Source: Nonomuraea sediminis
GTDB taxonomy: Bacteria; Actinomycetota; Actinomycetes; Streptosporangiales; Streptosporangiaceae
Length of the DNA: 64,000 bases
Assembly: GCF_018531495.1 (NCBI RefSeq)
Contig: NZ_JAHDTI010000001.1
Location: 1,426,001-1,490,000 of the forward strand
Direction of reading: 5' to 3'
Below the pieces are notes generated by a model. The model was given only the letters and a program-made list of their open reading frames with translations, searched no databases and was not told the DNA's origin. Shown here piece by piece: positions 8,711 to 17,658 of this stretch. Position numbers and translations under genes: made by a program. Each line of letters begins with the position of its first letter. The stretch's first letter is position 1.

Positions 8711-9310
8711 ATGGCCATGAGCGACGCACCCACCGGCCGCGAGGCCGAGTTCCAGGTCCTGACCACCGGTTACACCGGCTCCACCGGCCCCGGCGTGGCC
8801 GCCACCGTCTCCCACGTGGCCGACGGCGACCTGCGGATCGTCTTCGACCCCGGCATGGTGGACGACCCGAAGTCGATCACCGGCCCGCTGGCCGAGCTCG
8901 GCCTGACGCCCGAGGACATCACCGACGTGGTCCTGAGCCACCACCACCCGGACAACACCCTCAACGCCGCGCTGTTCTCCCGCGCGCGCATCCACGACCA
9001 CAAGGCCGTCTACACCGGCCACACCTGGACGACCAGGGACGCCGAAGGCTACGAGTTCACCCCGTCCATCCGGCTGCTGTTCACCCCCGGGCACAGCCAC
9101 GAGGACCTCACCATGCTCGTCGGGACCCAGGACGGCGTCGTGGCATTGGCCGGAGACCTGTGGTGGCGCGCCGACGGCCCCGCCGACGACCCGGTGAGCC
9201 CCAACCGCGACCAACTGCGCGCCAGCCGCGAGCGGGTCCTGGCGGTAGCCGACCTCGTGGTCCCCGGGCACGGGGCCCCGTTCGTCCCGAACGCCGCCAC
9301 CCCGCGCTAG
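8711..9310 (+). CDS. MBL-fold metallo-hydrolase
   Basis: The protein has 199 residues of the metallo-beta-lactamase fold. The metal motif reads SHHHPDN (first ligands, in place of HxHxDH), with further ligands in FTPGHSHEDL, ALAGDLWW and VVPGHGAPF. It resembles the MBLAC1-like group of small hydrolases. The replacement of the motif's final His by Asn is worth noting, because it may change the second metal site. The GlxA-type regulator is divergent and shares a palindrome with it, so it is probably the regulator's main target. The substrate is unknown. Confidence 0.88.
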   Translation: MAMSDAPTGREAEFQVLTTGYTGSTGPGVAATVSHVADGDLRIVFDPGMVDDPKSITGPLAELGLTPEDITDVVLSHHHPDNTLNAALFSRARIHDHKAVYTGHTWTTRDAEGYEFTPSIRLLFTPGHSHEDLTMLVGTQDGVVALAGDLWWRADGPADDPVSPNRDQLRASRERVLAVADLVVPGHGAPFVPNAATPR

Positions 9311-9475
9311 CGGCCCCGGTAGCGCTCGGTGGCCGCGCGGATGGCGGCCTCGGCTGTCTCATAGGTGCGCTGGGCCATGAAGGTGCAGTCGACCAGCGCG
9401 AAGCGCATCTGCGGGTAGCCGCCGAAGCAGACCGCCATGACCGTGCGCACGATCGTCGCCTCGCTGACAGAAGCT
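9307..9475 (-). pseudogene. C-terminal fragment of an unidentified gene
   Basis: The minus strand encodes about 55 well-composed residues ending in a stop: SEATIVRTVMAVCFGGYPQ, then MRFALVDCTFMAQRTYETAE and AIRAATERYRGR. Upstream the frame turns into low-quality Arg/Pro sequence, so only the tail of a gene survives. The family was not recognised. Its stop overlaps the MBL hydrolase stop. Confidence 0.45.
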
Positions 9476-9660
9476 GGCGCAGTGGGTGCGCGACACCGGA
9501 GCGTACCTGAAGGCGCGCCGCGCCCAGTTGCTGACCGAGCGCGCCCAACTGTTGACCAGGCGCGAGGAGCTTCTGCTCCCCGCATGGCTACCCGTCGAGG
9601 GCATCTTCGACGGGAGTGTCCTCGGCCGCCAACGAGTGCGTCACGAAGATCTCCGGTCCG
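9470..9660 (+). pseudogene. helical gene fragment, family unknown
   Basis: The plus strand reads QKLAQWVRDTGAYLKARRAQ, then LLTERAQLLTRREELLLPAW, an Arg/Leu-rich helical segment with good codon composition, before degenerating near 9660. There is no start or stop in context. With the opposite-strand tail at 9307-9475 it makes this interval a junk-yard of gene ends; the rest up to 9763 shows nothing recognisable. Confidence 0.35.
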
Positions 9661-9763
9661 CAGGCCCACGGGCAATCAGGCACTCGCTCTGCCCGAGACG
9701 GGCGGCCTGCAGTCGGTGCGTCCCGGTGGAGAGAATGCCTCGACCGGCGAGCATCCCGCTGTG

Positions 9764-10717
9764 TCAGCCAAGCAGGCGGAGCAGGTCGGCTTCTTCGGCG
9801 GGCGTCAGGCCGGCTCGGCTCACGGTGTGGCCGGACGCGCGCTGCCAGGCGAGCGTGTCACGGGCCGTGTCGGCGACTGGGCGGATGCGCAGGCCGGCGG
9901 CCAGCGTGGCAGAGGTGTCGCGGGTGAAGCCGGCGTACTCCGGCAACGGCAGCCACATCGGCAGGGACCGCGGCCCCATCCACGGCGCCACCTTCTGCAC
10001 GGCAAGGAACTCCTGACCGGCCCAGACCAGCTCGGGCCGCACGCCCAGGCCCGCAGCGATCTCCGCCAGCAGCATGCCGCGGCCGAAGGGCAGGGAGATC
10101 GCATCGTACGGCCCGGCGAGCCCTCTGCCCGCCGCCTCGAGCGTCCAGGCGGCCAGATCGCGCACGTCGACGAGCTGGACGGGATCGTCCGGCGTCCCGG
10201 GGGCCAGGACGGGGCCGCCACGGGCCAGCCGATCGACCCAATAGGTGAAGCGGTCGGACTGGTCCTCCGGACCCACGATCAGCCCGGCGCGCACCAGCAG
10301 CGCGTCGTCACCGACGATCTGCTCGCATGCCACCTTGGCCGCACCGAAGTTCTCCGGGGCCGTCTCGTCGGCGCCGGCGGCCAGCGGCTCGTGCAGCACG
10401 TGGTCGACCCGGCTGAAGTCGGAGTAGACGCTGCGCGACGACACGAACGTCCAGTGACCGGCACGGCCCGCGAGCTCCGCGACGGCCCGCCGCACCAGGC
10501 TCGGATAACTGGCGACGTCGATGACGAGGTCGAACGTCCCCTCCACCGGCGCCAGCCCGCCGTCCTCACTCCGATCGACCCGGACGAACTCCACGCCCGG
10601 CGGCGGATCGCCCGCGAGACCCCGCGCCGCGCACACCACCTCGTGCCCGCGATCGCGCGCCTGCCGCGCGATCTCTCTGGACAGGAACCTCGTACCACCC
10701 AGAACAAGTGTCCGCAT
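9764..10717 (-). CDS. NAD-dependent epimerase/dehydratase (extended SDR-like)
   Basis: The protein has 317 residues. The Rossmann start is MRTLVLGGTRFLSREIA. SSRSVYSDF fits the catalytic Ser/Tyr region in modified form, and VQLVDVRDLAAWTLEAA is the conserved strand of the family. The ATG at 10717 was chosen; six extra residues upstream add nothing. Such proteins reduce or epimerise nucleotide sugars or act as redox-sensing isoflavone-reductase-like proteins. It stands alone, next to insertion-sequence debris. Confidence 0.85.
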   Translation of the reverse strand: MRTLVLGGTRFLSREIARQARDRGHEVVCAARGLAGDPPPGVEFVRVDRSEDGGLAPVEGTFDLVIDVASYPSLVRRAVAELAGRAGHWTFVSSRSVYSDFSRVDHVLHEPLAAGADETAPENFGAAKVACEQIVGDDALLVRAGLIVGPEDQSDRFTYWVDRLARGGPVLAPGTPDDPVQLVDVRDLAAWTLEAAGRGLAGPYDAISLPFGRGMLLAEIAAGLGVRPELVWAGQEFLAVQKVAPWMGPRSLPMWLPLPEYAGFTRDTSATLAAGLRIRPVADTARDTLAWQRASGHTVSRAGLTPAEEADLLRLLG

Positions 10718-10740
10718 GTCCCCATCCTGACCCACCTGTC

Positions 10741-10930
10741 CCAGGTGAACTCCATCGCTTCACTCCCAGCACAAGAACGGCCTGCCCATGTGGTGGACGC
10801 CCTCTCGGGAGCCGGATCAAGCCCTTCCTGCTTGAGAATCTCCCAGACCGTCGACGCAGCGACCTTGATACCGAGCGTAGAAGTCAGCAATCCAGGTGGC
10901 GATCTTCAGGCGCCATCGCCCGCGAGCTCT
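10741..10930 (-). mobile_element. transposase fragment (rve/DDE integrase type)
   Basis: About 50 residues remain: LGIKVAASTVWEILKQEGLD, then PAPERASTTWAGR. The same block occurs in the larger remnant at 12407-13074 (GIKVAASTVWEIRKDHGIDP), so two related but distinct elements were once present. No ends or target duplications are recognisable. Confidence 0.65.
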
Positions 10931-11059
10931 ACCAAATCATCACCAACAACGATCATGAACAACTCGCTTCACATCAATATGGCCGAGGCTGCTCGACGGC
11001 TGCTCATACGCGTTCGATCTGCGTAGACCACTTGGGCCTCATCGCGAAAGCATGGCCCT

Positions 11060-11333
11060 AGGCAGCAGTCCCGAGAGGGACAAATAGCACAGAGTGTCGA
11101 TGGTGCCCGCGACGACGGGTCTTCGGCGTGTCAACGGCCACTTCTCCATGCCACGGACACTGCGCCTGCCGATATTGCCAACACGTCTGGGCAAGATCCT
11201 GCCTCTCGTCGGCATCGATCTCGCGGACGCGTACTCGTCCTGCCATCTGGCCCCCTGGCGACACCGCGCCGTCCGGACCATCATCCGAACGGCGCATCAT
11301 CGCACCACGTGGCAAATGTTCTCCGCTCAACAT
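11060..11333 (-). mobile_element. IS630-type transposase N-terminal fragment
   Basis: MAGRVRVREIDADERQDLA (11246-11190) matches the N-terminus of IS630-family transposases, which start MAGRVRVREID. The rest of the frame (to 11060, ending LFVPLGTAA) does not resemble the family, so only the start survives. The remainder of the 430-bp gap between 11062 and the ion-channel gene shows nothing recognisable. Confidence 0.5.
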
Positions 11334-11495
11334 TGCAGCCTGGCTGCACCTGCCATGGATACGGCGAGTCTGCGTTCACCAACGGTGCCTGCAGCCTAGG
11401 CTCCAAGCATGGCCCGGCTCGGGCGGCAAGCCACCCGGCCCTGGCTGCACGGGTCGCCCCGTCGCTCCACGGGACAGTCACTGCGGGAGAGATGA

Positions 11496-12374
11496 ATGGA
11501 GTGGTTGGTCTCGCTGCTCGGAGCCGCACTCATCATGGCCGCCCTACGAGACCTGTTCCACACTCTCTGGCACCCCACCCGCCACGGAGGCCTAAGCCGA
11601 CTCGTCATGGCGGCGTTGTGGAAACTGGCCCGGCATCTCCGAGCGCGCAGGCGTGTGGTGGGGCTCGTCGGTCCGCTCGCCATGGTGACGGTAGTCGGCA
11701 TGTGGGCGGTCACCATCATCCTGGGCTGGGCCATCGTCTACTGGCCCCACATGCCGGAAGCGTTCGCCTTCGCACCCGGCTCCGGACTGTCGCAGGAGCC
11801 GGCATTACTCGACTCCATCTACCTGTCGCTCGTCATGGTCGCCACCCTCGGGCTCGGAGACATCGTGCCTGCCGAAGGCTGGCTACGCCTGGCCTCGCCC
11901 TTGGAAGCTCTCATCGGCTTCGTCCTCCTGACGGCCACCGTCTCCTGGGTGCTGGAGATCTATCCGACGCTGACCCGCCGACGGGTACTCGCGATCCGGT
12001 TGGCGCTGCTGCACCGCTCGGACCCCTCCGTGCAGCAACTCGACTCCACTGCAGGTGCGTCACTGCTGGGAAGCCTGGCCACCGAGGTGGTACATGTCCG
12101 TATCGACCTCACCCAGTACGCCGAGGCCTACTACTTCCATGACGGTGAGGACCACTCGTCCCTGGCGGCCACGATCTCCTATGCCGTTCACCTCGCCGAG
12201 CGCGGGCAGGCAGCCCGACGAGCAGATGTACGTTTGGCGGCCGACCTGCTCGCTGGCGCGTTGGAAGATCTCGCCACCATCCTTGACCAGCGTTTCCTCC
12301 GAACGGGTGGAACACCGGCGGAGGTATTTGCTGCGTACGCAGCCGACCACGGTCGCGCCGTCACCGGAGCCTGA
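11496..12374 (+). CDS. two-transmembrane ion channel family protein
   Basis: The protein has 292 residues. A first membrane helix (about 1-18), a second (about 60-85), a pore region VMVATLGLGDIVPAEGW and a following helix (FVLLTATVSWVLEI) match prokaryotic K+ channel pores. The selectivity filter reads TLGLGD instead of TVGYGD. The C-terminal 130 residues are soluble and helical. The ATG at 11496 follows GGGAGAG. Neighbours are all insertion-sequence debris, so the context gives no hint. It may conduct K+ with altered selectivity or other cations. Confidence 0.8.
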   Translation: MEWLVSLLGAALIMAALRDLFHTLWHPTRHGGLSRLVMAALWKLARHLRARRRVVGLVGPLAMVTVVGMWAVTIILGWAIVYWPHMPEAFAFAPGSGLSQEPALLDSIYLSLVMVATLGLGDIVPAEGWLRLASPLEALIGFVLLTATVSWVLEIYPTLTRRRVLAIRLALLHRSDPSVQQLDSTAGASLLGSLATEVVHVRIDLTQYAEAYYFHDGEDHSSLAATISYAVHLAERGQAARRADVRLAADLLAGALEDLATILDQRFLRTGGTPAEVFAAYAADHGRAVTGA

Positions 12375-12406
12375 GCCTGCGGGTGCCGATTAATCATCCG
12401 GCCAGC

Positions 12407-13074
12407 TCAAGCCACGTGTCGGTATTGCTTCATGACACCTCCGAGCCGATCACGTCGACGGGTGTCCACCGAGGTGATCGAGGCCGGGTTGATGTCGGGA
12501 TCAACGAGTGGTCGAAGCGGGGCAGTCTGTTGGAGAGCCCAGTGGAGCCGGTGTTCGTCTCGAACTCGCGCAGAGCATGCAGAAGGTGGCGCTGGTTGCA
12601 GAGCAAGGTTCGATCCAGCAGCTCGCGCCGACAGGTCTGGATCCATCGCTCCATGATGGCGTTCATCCGCGGCATACGGACGCCGCTTTTGATGATGCGC
12701 ACTGCAGCGGGTGGCGTGCTCGATGACCGCCAGGACGTACAGTCGCGCCCCCACCAGCTTGCGGACCTCGAAGGAGTCGCAGGCCAACAGCACGCTGGCC
12801 TGACTGCGTAAGAAATCCGACCAGGTGGTGTGCTCCCGGTCCGGAGACGGATCGATGCCGTGGTCTTTGCGGATCTCCCAGACCGTGGAAGCCGCGACCT
12901 TGATACCGAGCGCAGCGAGCTCGCCGTGGATGCGCCGGTAGCCCCACGAGGAGTTCTCGCGGGCCAGCCGCAGCACCAGCATGCGGATGGACCGGACTGA
13001 TGCCGGATCTCGATGTCCTTGTCGCGATCGCGTGCAGACAACAACCGCAGGAACGAGAAGACGGTCGTCACCAT
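12407..13074 (-). mobile_element. degenerate insertion sequence (rve-type transposase remnant)
   Basis: The transposase starts at 13074 (MVTTVFSFLRLL), then is spread over several frames: RMLVLRLARENSSWGYRRIH, GARLYVLAVIEHATR, SGVRMPRMNAIMERWIQTCR and RRRDRLGGVMKQYRHVA. Compared with intact relatives, the stretches after the N-terminal RHQ and between VIEHATR and SGVRMP are deleted, which removes part of the DDE core, and the C-terminus has shifted frame. The element is dead. No terminal repeats could be placed. Confidence 0.8.
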
Positions 13075-13383
13075 GAGTTAAGCCAAGCGCAGCAACACGA
13101 CCGATCATGCCGCTGGCACAGCGCTCGAGGCGCTCACCCGAGGGGTGAATCATCCACCAGCCCTTGACCTGCACGGATGAATATTCGGCACCCGCAGGTT
13201 CGCCAGCCAAGTCTCGATCGTGGTTGCGGTGGGCGACGAACGCCCCGATGGCGCCGTCCGCCTGGTCGCTGCCCTTACGCATTGCCGGCCCTGCACGCTG
13301 ATCTCGACGGTGCCTGCACGCAAGACGCAGATCCCGCCGGTTGGTGACCACCGCCGCCGGTGGCCTACATCACACCTCGGCAG
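13075..13383. other. intergenic, no intact gene
   Basis: The minus strand has short coding-like pieces in two frames (for example ICVLRAGTVEISVQGRQC near 13320-13265 and EYSSVQVKGWWMIHPSGERL near 13175), which could be a shattered regulator or nucleotide-binding-domain gene. Neither has a start or a continuous frame. Confidence 0.3.
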
Positions 13384-13410
13384 TGTCACAGAAATCGGGT
13401 CGGCACCGCC
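13384..13410 (+). promoter_or_regulatory. ECF41-type promoter of the first SDR gene
   Basis: TGTCACA (13384-13390), 16 bases, then CGCC (13407-13410). The published ECF41 target promoter is TGTCACA ... CGTC at this spacing. The flanking DNA is also clearly related to the promoter of the SDR at 17810-18661, so the two regions share ancestry. The SDR start codon is 36 bp further on. Confidence 0.6.
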
Positions 13411-13445
13411 ACATGGTCGTAGGCACAACGACGTCAGGAGAGAAC

Positions 13446-14174
13446 ATGACCTCAGTATTGATCACTGGAGCGAACAAAGGCCTGGGCTATGAGACGGCGC
13501 GTAGGCTCGGCGAGCTGGGTTGGAGGGTCTTCCTCGGCTCACGCGACGAGGGCCGGGGAAGGGCCGCCGCGCAGAAGCTGGCCGCCGACGGCGCACACGT
13601 CATCATGGTCCCATTGGACGTGACCTCGGAGGAGTCGGTGGCCGGGGCTGTGCGGCTAGTCCGGGAGCACACCGACCGGATGGACGTGCTGATCAACAAC
13701 GCCGGCACGCCGGGCGGCGGTATCAACCCGGCGGACGCGACGGCCAAGGACATCCACGCCGTCTACGACACCAATGTGTACGGGCCGGTCCGGGTCACGC
13801 ACGCGTTCCTGCCGCTGTTGCAGGCGGCCGATAACCCGCGGGTGGTGATGGTCACCGGCGCCGGGGGGTCTATCGCGGTCGTGACTGACCCCGGGCAAGC
13901 CGTCTCGACGATGTACGAACTCGCCTACACCTCGTCGAAGGCGGCACTGAACATGATCACCGTCCGATACGCCCAGGCGCTGCCGGCCATCAAGTTCAAC
14001 GCCGTGACCCCCGGCGAGGTCGCCAACGGCAGGTTCACCGCCACCGACATGAACATCCACACCGGCGAGCTGACAGTCACCGAGGGCAGTGATCCGATCA
14101 TCGAGCTCGCGACACTCGCCTCCGACGGGCCGACCGGGATCTTCATCGATCGCCTCGGCCCCATCGCCTGGTAA
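13446..14174 (+). CDS. SDR-family NAD(P)-dependent oxidoreductase
   Basis: The protein has 242 residues, the usual classical-SDR length. It has the cofactor motif TGANKGLG at 7-14, NNAG at 84-87 and catalytic YTSSK (Tyr161, Lys165). AGGAGAG precedes the ATG. It resembles carbonyl reductase-like SDRs. The ECF41-type promoter upstream suggests control by the SigJ-like factor at 18913-19851. The substrate is unknown. Confidence 0.93.
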   Translation: MTSVLITGANKGLGYETARRLGELGWRVFLGSRDEGRGRAAAQKLAADGAHVIMVPLDVTSEESVAGAVRLVREHTDRMDVLINNAGTPGGGINPADATAKDIHAVYDTNVYGPVRVTHAFLPLLQAADNPRVVMVTGAGGSIAVVTDPGQAVSTMYELAYTSSKAALNMITVRYAQALPAIKFNAVTPGEVANGRFTATDMNIHTGELTVTEGSDPIIELATLASDGPTGIFIDRLGPIAW

Positions 14175-14196
14175 ACATCCCAGAACGGCGAGACAG

Positions 14197-14626
14197 ATGA
14201 GCAAGTTTGGTTCCTCACAGGCTCCTCGCGCGGCCTCGGCCGTACCTTCGTCGATGCCGCTCTGGCTCGCGGCGACAAGGTGGCCGCGACCACCCGCAGC
14301 GCCGCAAGCCTTGATGCGCTGGTCGCGGCCTACGGAGACGCGGTGCTCCCGCTTGAGATGGACGTGACCGACAAGGCCGCCATCTACGACGGCCTTCGCC
14401 GGCGCATCACCGCGTTCGCGGGCAAGCAGCCCGCCGGCGACCCGGCCGCCGCGGCCCAGGCACTCCTCAAGACCGTCGACTCCGACAACCCACCCCTGCG
14501 GATTCTCTTCGGGCAGGGCTTCTACCCGATGCCCCAGCAGGTCTACGCCGACCGGCTCAAGCCTGGGCCGACTGGCAGGACCTCTCGGCGGAGGCTCACA
14601 GCAACCTCGATCAAGAAAATCGGCGA
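14197..14626 (+). pseudogene. internally deleted copy of an SDR gene
   Basis: This is a decayed paralogue of the SDR at 17810-18661. It starts MSK, loses one base at codon 4, then continues in the next frame as RGLGRTFVDAALARGDKVAA and VLPLEMDVTDKAAI. There the middle of the gene (about 150 codons with the catalytic Tyr and Lys) is missing, and the text resumes YDGLRRRITAFAGKQPAGDP and ends near QQVYADRLK with another frameshift. The stop codon has become CGA. It cannot make an enzyme. Confidence 0.88.
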
Positions 14627-14677
14627 CCCAGGGCCGAGTCAACTCACCACAAGCAAGCGAACCGACAGGAGCAACAC

Positions 14678-15898
14678 ATGAAGCACCGCATCGTCGTCCT
14701 CGGCGCCGGCTATGCCGGGGCCTACACGGCCGGGAACCTGGCCCGCCGGCTGTCCCCGGCGGACACCGAGATCACCGTGGTCAACGCCGTGCCGGACTTC
14801 ATCCAGCGGCAGAAGGGGCACCAGATCGCGGTCGGCCAACAGATCGAGGCTCCGAAGCTCGCCGACGTCTTCGCGGGCACGGGGATACGGCTGCGCCTGG
14901 CCCGCGTCACCACCGTCGACCCCGAGCGGCAGATCGTCGCCGTGGCCGACGCCGACGGCGGCGGCGAGCTCGGCTACGACACGCTTGTCTACGCGCTCGG
15001 CAGCCACGGCGACGTCGAAGGCGTCCCCGGCGCGGCCGAGCACGCCTTCGACATCGCCGGCCAGCCCTCGGCGCTGCGCCTGCGCGAACGCCTGGACAGC
15101 CTGGGCAGGCGGGGCGAAGGCGGGAGTGTGCTGGTCGTCGGCGACGGGTTGACCGGCATCGAGACCGCCACCGAGATCGCCGAATCACGGCCCGGCCTGT
15201 CGGTGGCGCTCATCGCCCGCGGTGAGCTGGGCGCCCGGCTCTCCGCCGGAGCCCGCAGCTACCTGCGCCAGGCCTGCGACCGGCTGGGCATCACCGTCCT
15301 GGAGCACACCAGCGTCGAAGCCGTCGAAGCGAGGCGGGTGCTGTGCGCCGACGGCACCGCCCTGGCGTCCGATGCAACCGTGTGGACGGCCGGGTTCGCG
15401 GTCAGCCCCATCGCCGCCGCCGGCGGGCTGGAGGTGACCGAGAACGGTCGGATCGTCGTCGATCGCATCATGCGGTCGGTCTCGCACCCGAACGTCTATG
15501 CCATCGGTGACAGCGTCTACGCCCTCGGCGACAACGGCCGGCCGCTGCCGATGTCCTGCGGCTCAGCCGGCTACACCGGCGATCAGGCGATCGAGGCGAT
15601 CGTGGGACGCCTGACCGGCCGCGAGATCGCGAACACCAAGCTGGTCTACACGTACTACCACATCAGCCTCGGGCGGCGGGACGGGATCCTGCAGCTGGTC
15701 GACGACGAAGGGCAAGCAAAGCCGAAGTACATGGGCGGCCGGAAGGCCGCGCGGATCAAGTCGGGCCTCCACAAGATGTCGCTATGGGCCATCTCGCATC
15801 CCACGTTGGGCGTGCCCAAGCGCAAGCACCGCCTGGCCTCCGCGCCGGACGCGACCGCCAAAAACGCCGTCGCGTCCGCCGGGAGGGCGGGCGCGTAG
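14678..15898 (+). CDS. NDH-2-like NAD(P)/FAD-dependent oxidoreductase
   Basis: The protein has 406 residues. The FAD motif is IVVLGAGYAGAYTAGNLARR at 5-24, the NAD(P) motif VLVVGDGLTGIETATEIAE lies in the middle, and VYAIGDSVY near 275 is the second FAD contact. There is no extended membrane-binding C-terminus. Such proteins pass electrons from NAD(P)H to quinones or small acceptors. ECF41 sigma genes are known to sit next to oxidoreductase genes. A broken relative lies at 16680-17130. Confidence 0.9.
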   Translation: MKHRIVVLGAGYAGAYTAGNLARRLSPADTEITVVNAVPDFIQRQKGHQIAVGQQIEAPKLADVFAGTGIRLRLARVTTVDPERQIVAVADADGGGELGYDTLVYALGSHGDVEGVPGAAEHAFDIAGQPSALRLRERLDSLGRRGEGGSVLVVGDGLTGIETATEIAESRPGLSVALIARGELGARLSAGARSYLRQACDRLGITVLEHTSVEAVEARRVLCADGTALASDATVWTAGFAVSPIAAAGGLEVTENGRIVVDRIMRSVSHPNVYAIGDSVYALGDNGRPLPMSCGSAGYTGDQAIEAIVGRLTGREIANTKLVYTYYHISLGRRDGILQLVDDEGQAKPKYMGGRKAARIKSGLHKMSLWAISHPTLGVPKRKHRLASAPDATAKNAVASAGRAGA

Positions 15899-15915
15899 CC
15901 GCCTATGGTGGTCGC

Positions 15916-16585
15916 GTGGACGGCACCGCCACAGATCGCTTCGACACCAGCCGGTTCGAGGCCAGCCGGAACCGGCTGGCCTCACTGGCGCACCGGCTGC
16001 TGGGCTCCGCCGAAGACGCCGTGCAGGATGCGTTCCTGCACTGGCAGGCCGCCGACCCGGCAGCGGATCAAGGTGCCGGAAGCATGGCTGACCAAGGTCG
16101 TCACCAACCTGTGCCTCGACCGGCTCCGCTCGGCACAAACCCGCCGTGAACGCACCGTCGGCGCCTGGCTGCCCGAACCGCTCCTCGACGGCGACCCGAT
16201 GCTCGGCCCGGCCGACACTTTCGAGCAGCGCGAATCGGTCTCCCTGGCCGTGCTGACTCTCATGGAGCGCCTGTCACCCCTCGAGCGGGCCGTCTACCTC
16301 CTGCGCGAAGCGTTCTCCTACAGCCACGCCGAGATCGCCGAGATCCTCGACATCACCGAGTCCGCAAGCCAGCAGCACCTCCACCGGGCCCGGCGCCGCA
16401 TCGCCGCCGCGCACCGCGGCGGCGAAGTCGACCCGGCATCCGCCCGCAGGATCGTCGAGGAATTCCTCGCCGCTGCCTCCTCGGGCCGCACCGAACGGCT
16501 GGCAGCGCTGCTACCGCTCTCCGGCTTCGGACGCCACCAGCCGCATGCGGACAGCATGCAGCAGCTCGCTGCCATAACGCGCTGA
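15916..16585 (+). pseudogene. frameshifted and truncated ECF41-type sigma factor
   Basis: The sigma2 region starts at a GTG at 15916 (RFEASRNRLASLAHRLLGSA) and runs to WQAADP. One extra C near 16055 then shifts the frame, and the sense continues as RQRIKVPEAWLTKVVTNLC and the sigma4 region LSPLERAVYLLREAFSYSHA. The SnoaL-like C-terminal domain, normally about 110 residues, is cut to a few dozen unrelated residues. Frameshift plus truncation argue for a pseudogene, not recoding. It is a cousin of the intact factor at 18913-19851. Confidence 0.85.
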
Positions 16586-16629
16586 GAGCCCTGCCAGTCA
16601 CCGCCAAGGGGATGAACTGGCTCACGTGC

Positions 16630-16656
16630 TGTCACAGCTGCCGGTCACGCGGTGTC
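16630..16656 (+). promoter_or_regulatory. possible decayed ECF41-type promoter
   Basis: TGTCACA (16630-16636), 16 bases, then TGTC where CGTC is expected. It precedes the flavoprotein remnant at 16680-17130. One mismatch in a four-base element and the short -35 make this weak alone. Confidence 0.3.
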
Positions 16657-16679
16657 TCGAGACCGCCCCTGGAAAACGG

Positions 16680-17130
16680 AGCAGCCACCCATAGCTGAGA
16701 ACACCGATGTCGTCGTCGACAGCGTGACCCGGATCGACGCCGCCCCGGTGACCGTCGTCGGAGCCGGACCGACCGGCGTCGAGACCGCCGCCGAGCCGGC
16801 GGAAGCCGGCCGCCAGGTGACAACGGTCTGCGGCGGTGACCTCGGCCCCTACCTGCACCACAAGCGGCTCGCCAGGCTCGGGCTGACTGTGCTCGACGGC
16901 CCCCGCACGAAGGTCACGGCGGTGACCCGCAACGCCGTGCACCTCGATGACGGCCGCGAGCTGCCGAGCGCGCTCACCATCTGCACCGCTTGCTTCGGCG
17001 TATCGGATCTGGCCGCGCGCAGCCGACTGAGCGCCGACGCGGTGGGCCGCCTGCTCGCGGACGAGTAGCCGACCAGCGTCGACGACTAGCACATCGTCGC
17101 GGCCGGAGATTCGGCGGGGTTGAGCGAGTC
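16680..17130 (+). pseudogene. NAD(P)/FAD oxidoreductase remnant with in-frame stops
   Basis: This is the central piece of a flavoprotein like the one at 14678-15898: [16 protein letters not shown] (NAD-binding strand), [19 protein letters not shown] and [19 protein letters not shown]. Two in-frame TAG codons follow (after LLADE and after PTSVDD), and the frame then still reads [10 protein letters not shown], the conserved FAD contact. Both ends of the gene are missing. Confidence 0.85.
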
Positions 17131-17135
17131 GAGGA

Positions 17136-17505
17136 TCAGCTGCTGGTGCGGGGGCGAGCAGGCTGGTGATCTGGGCGATGGCAACGGCTGAGGGCTTGAA
17201 GTAGCAACGCAGGTTCTCGGGCTCCTTGGATTTGGCCATCAGCATCAGGAGGCTCGTGCTTGCCTCGCCCAGGTGCGTCAGTGCCGAGTGGCGGAATTCG
17301 TGCAAGTCCCAGCCGCTGCCGGGGCCTGCGGGCGCGGTGTGCTCGCAGGGGCTGACGACCTTGCCCGGGGGCCGGGGCGGCGGCGGGTGACGAAGACAGG
17401 CCCGCGGATGCGCCCTTTGAGCAGGCGGGCGGCCGCCGGCGTCCCAGTAGACGGTCTCCAGCAGGAAGTCCTCCCGCGCTTGGCCATGACGGCGGGCCTT
17501 GGGCA
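17136..17505 (-). pseudogene. ruined tyrosine recombinase (integrase) C-terminus
   Basis: The minus strand carries [33 protein letters not shown] and [18 protein letters not shown] in three different frames, followed by [20 protein letters not shown]. The H-x-x-R-H box and following region are those of phage- or plasmid-type tyrosine recombinases. Frameshifts and lack of a start show it is dead. It marks a former integrated element in this accessory region. No attachment site was found. Confidence 0.75.
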
Positions 17506-17658
17506 GGCACCGTGTCCTGCTTGGCGCAGATAACAGGGCCGTGCCCGGCCGGACGCGGGTCGCGGCAGGTCGCGATCAGTGATGCCGCAGAGCATGATCT
17601 GTACGGCAGGGCCACAATCTCTTCCGGGGCCAGGCACCGTCCAGAAATCTCTATCCCA

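Noticed and set aside
12800-12920. The repeated GIKVAASTVWEI block as evidence of a duplicated live element
   Set aside because: The two blocks differ in sequence after the motif and both are in dead fragments; they are related insertion sequences, not a fresh duplication.
16040-16070. Programmed frameshift in the ECF41-like gene
   Set aside because: No slippery heptamer or downstream structure was seen, and the C-terminal domain is lost as well, so decay or error is simpler.
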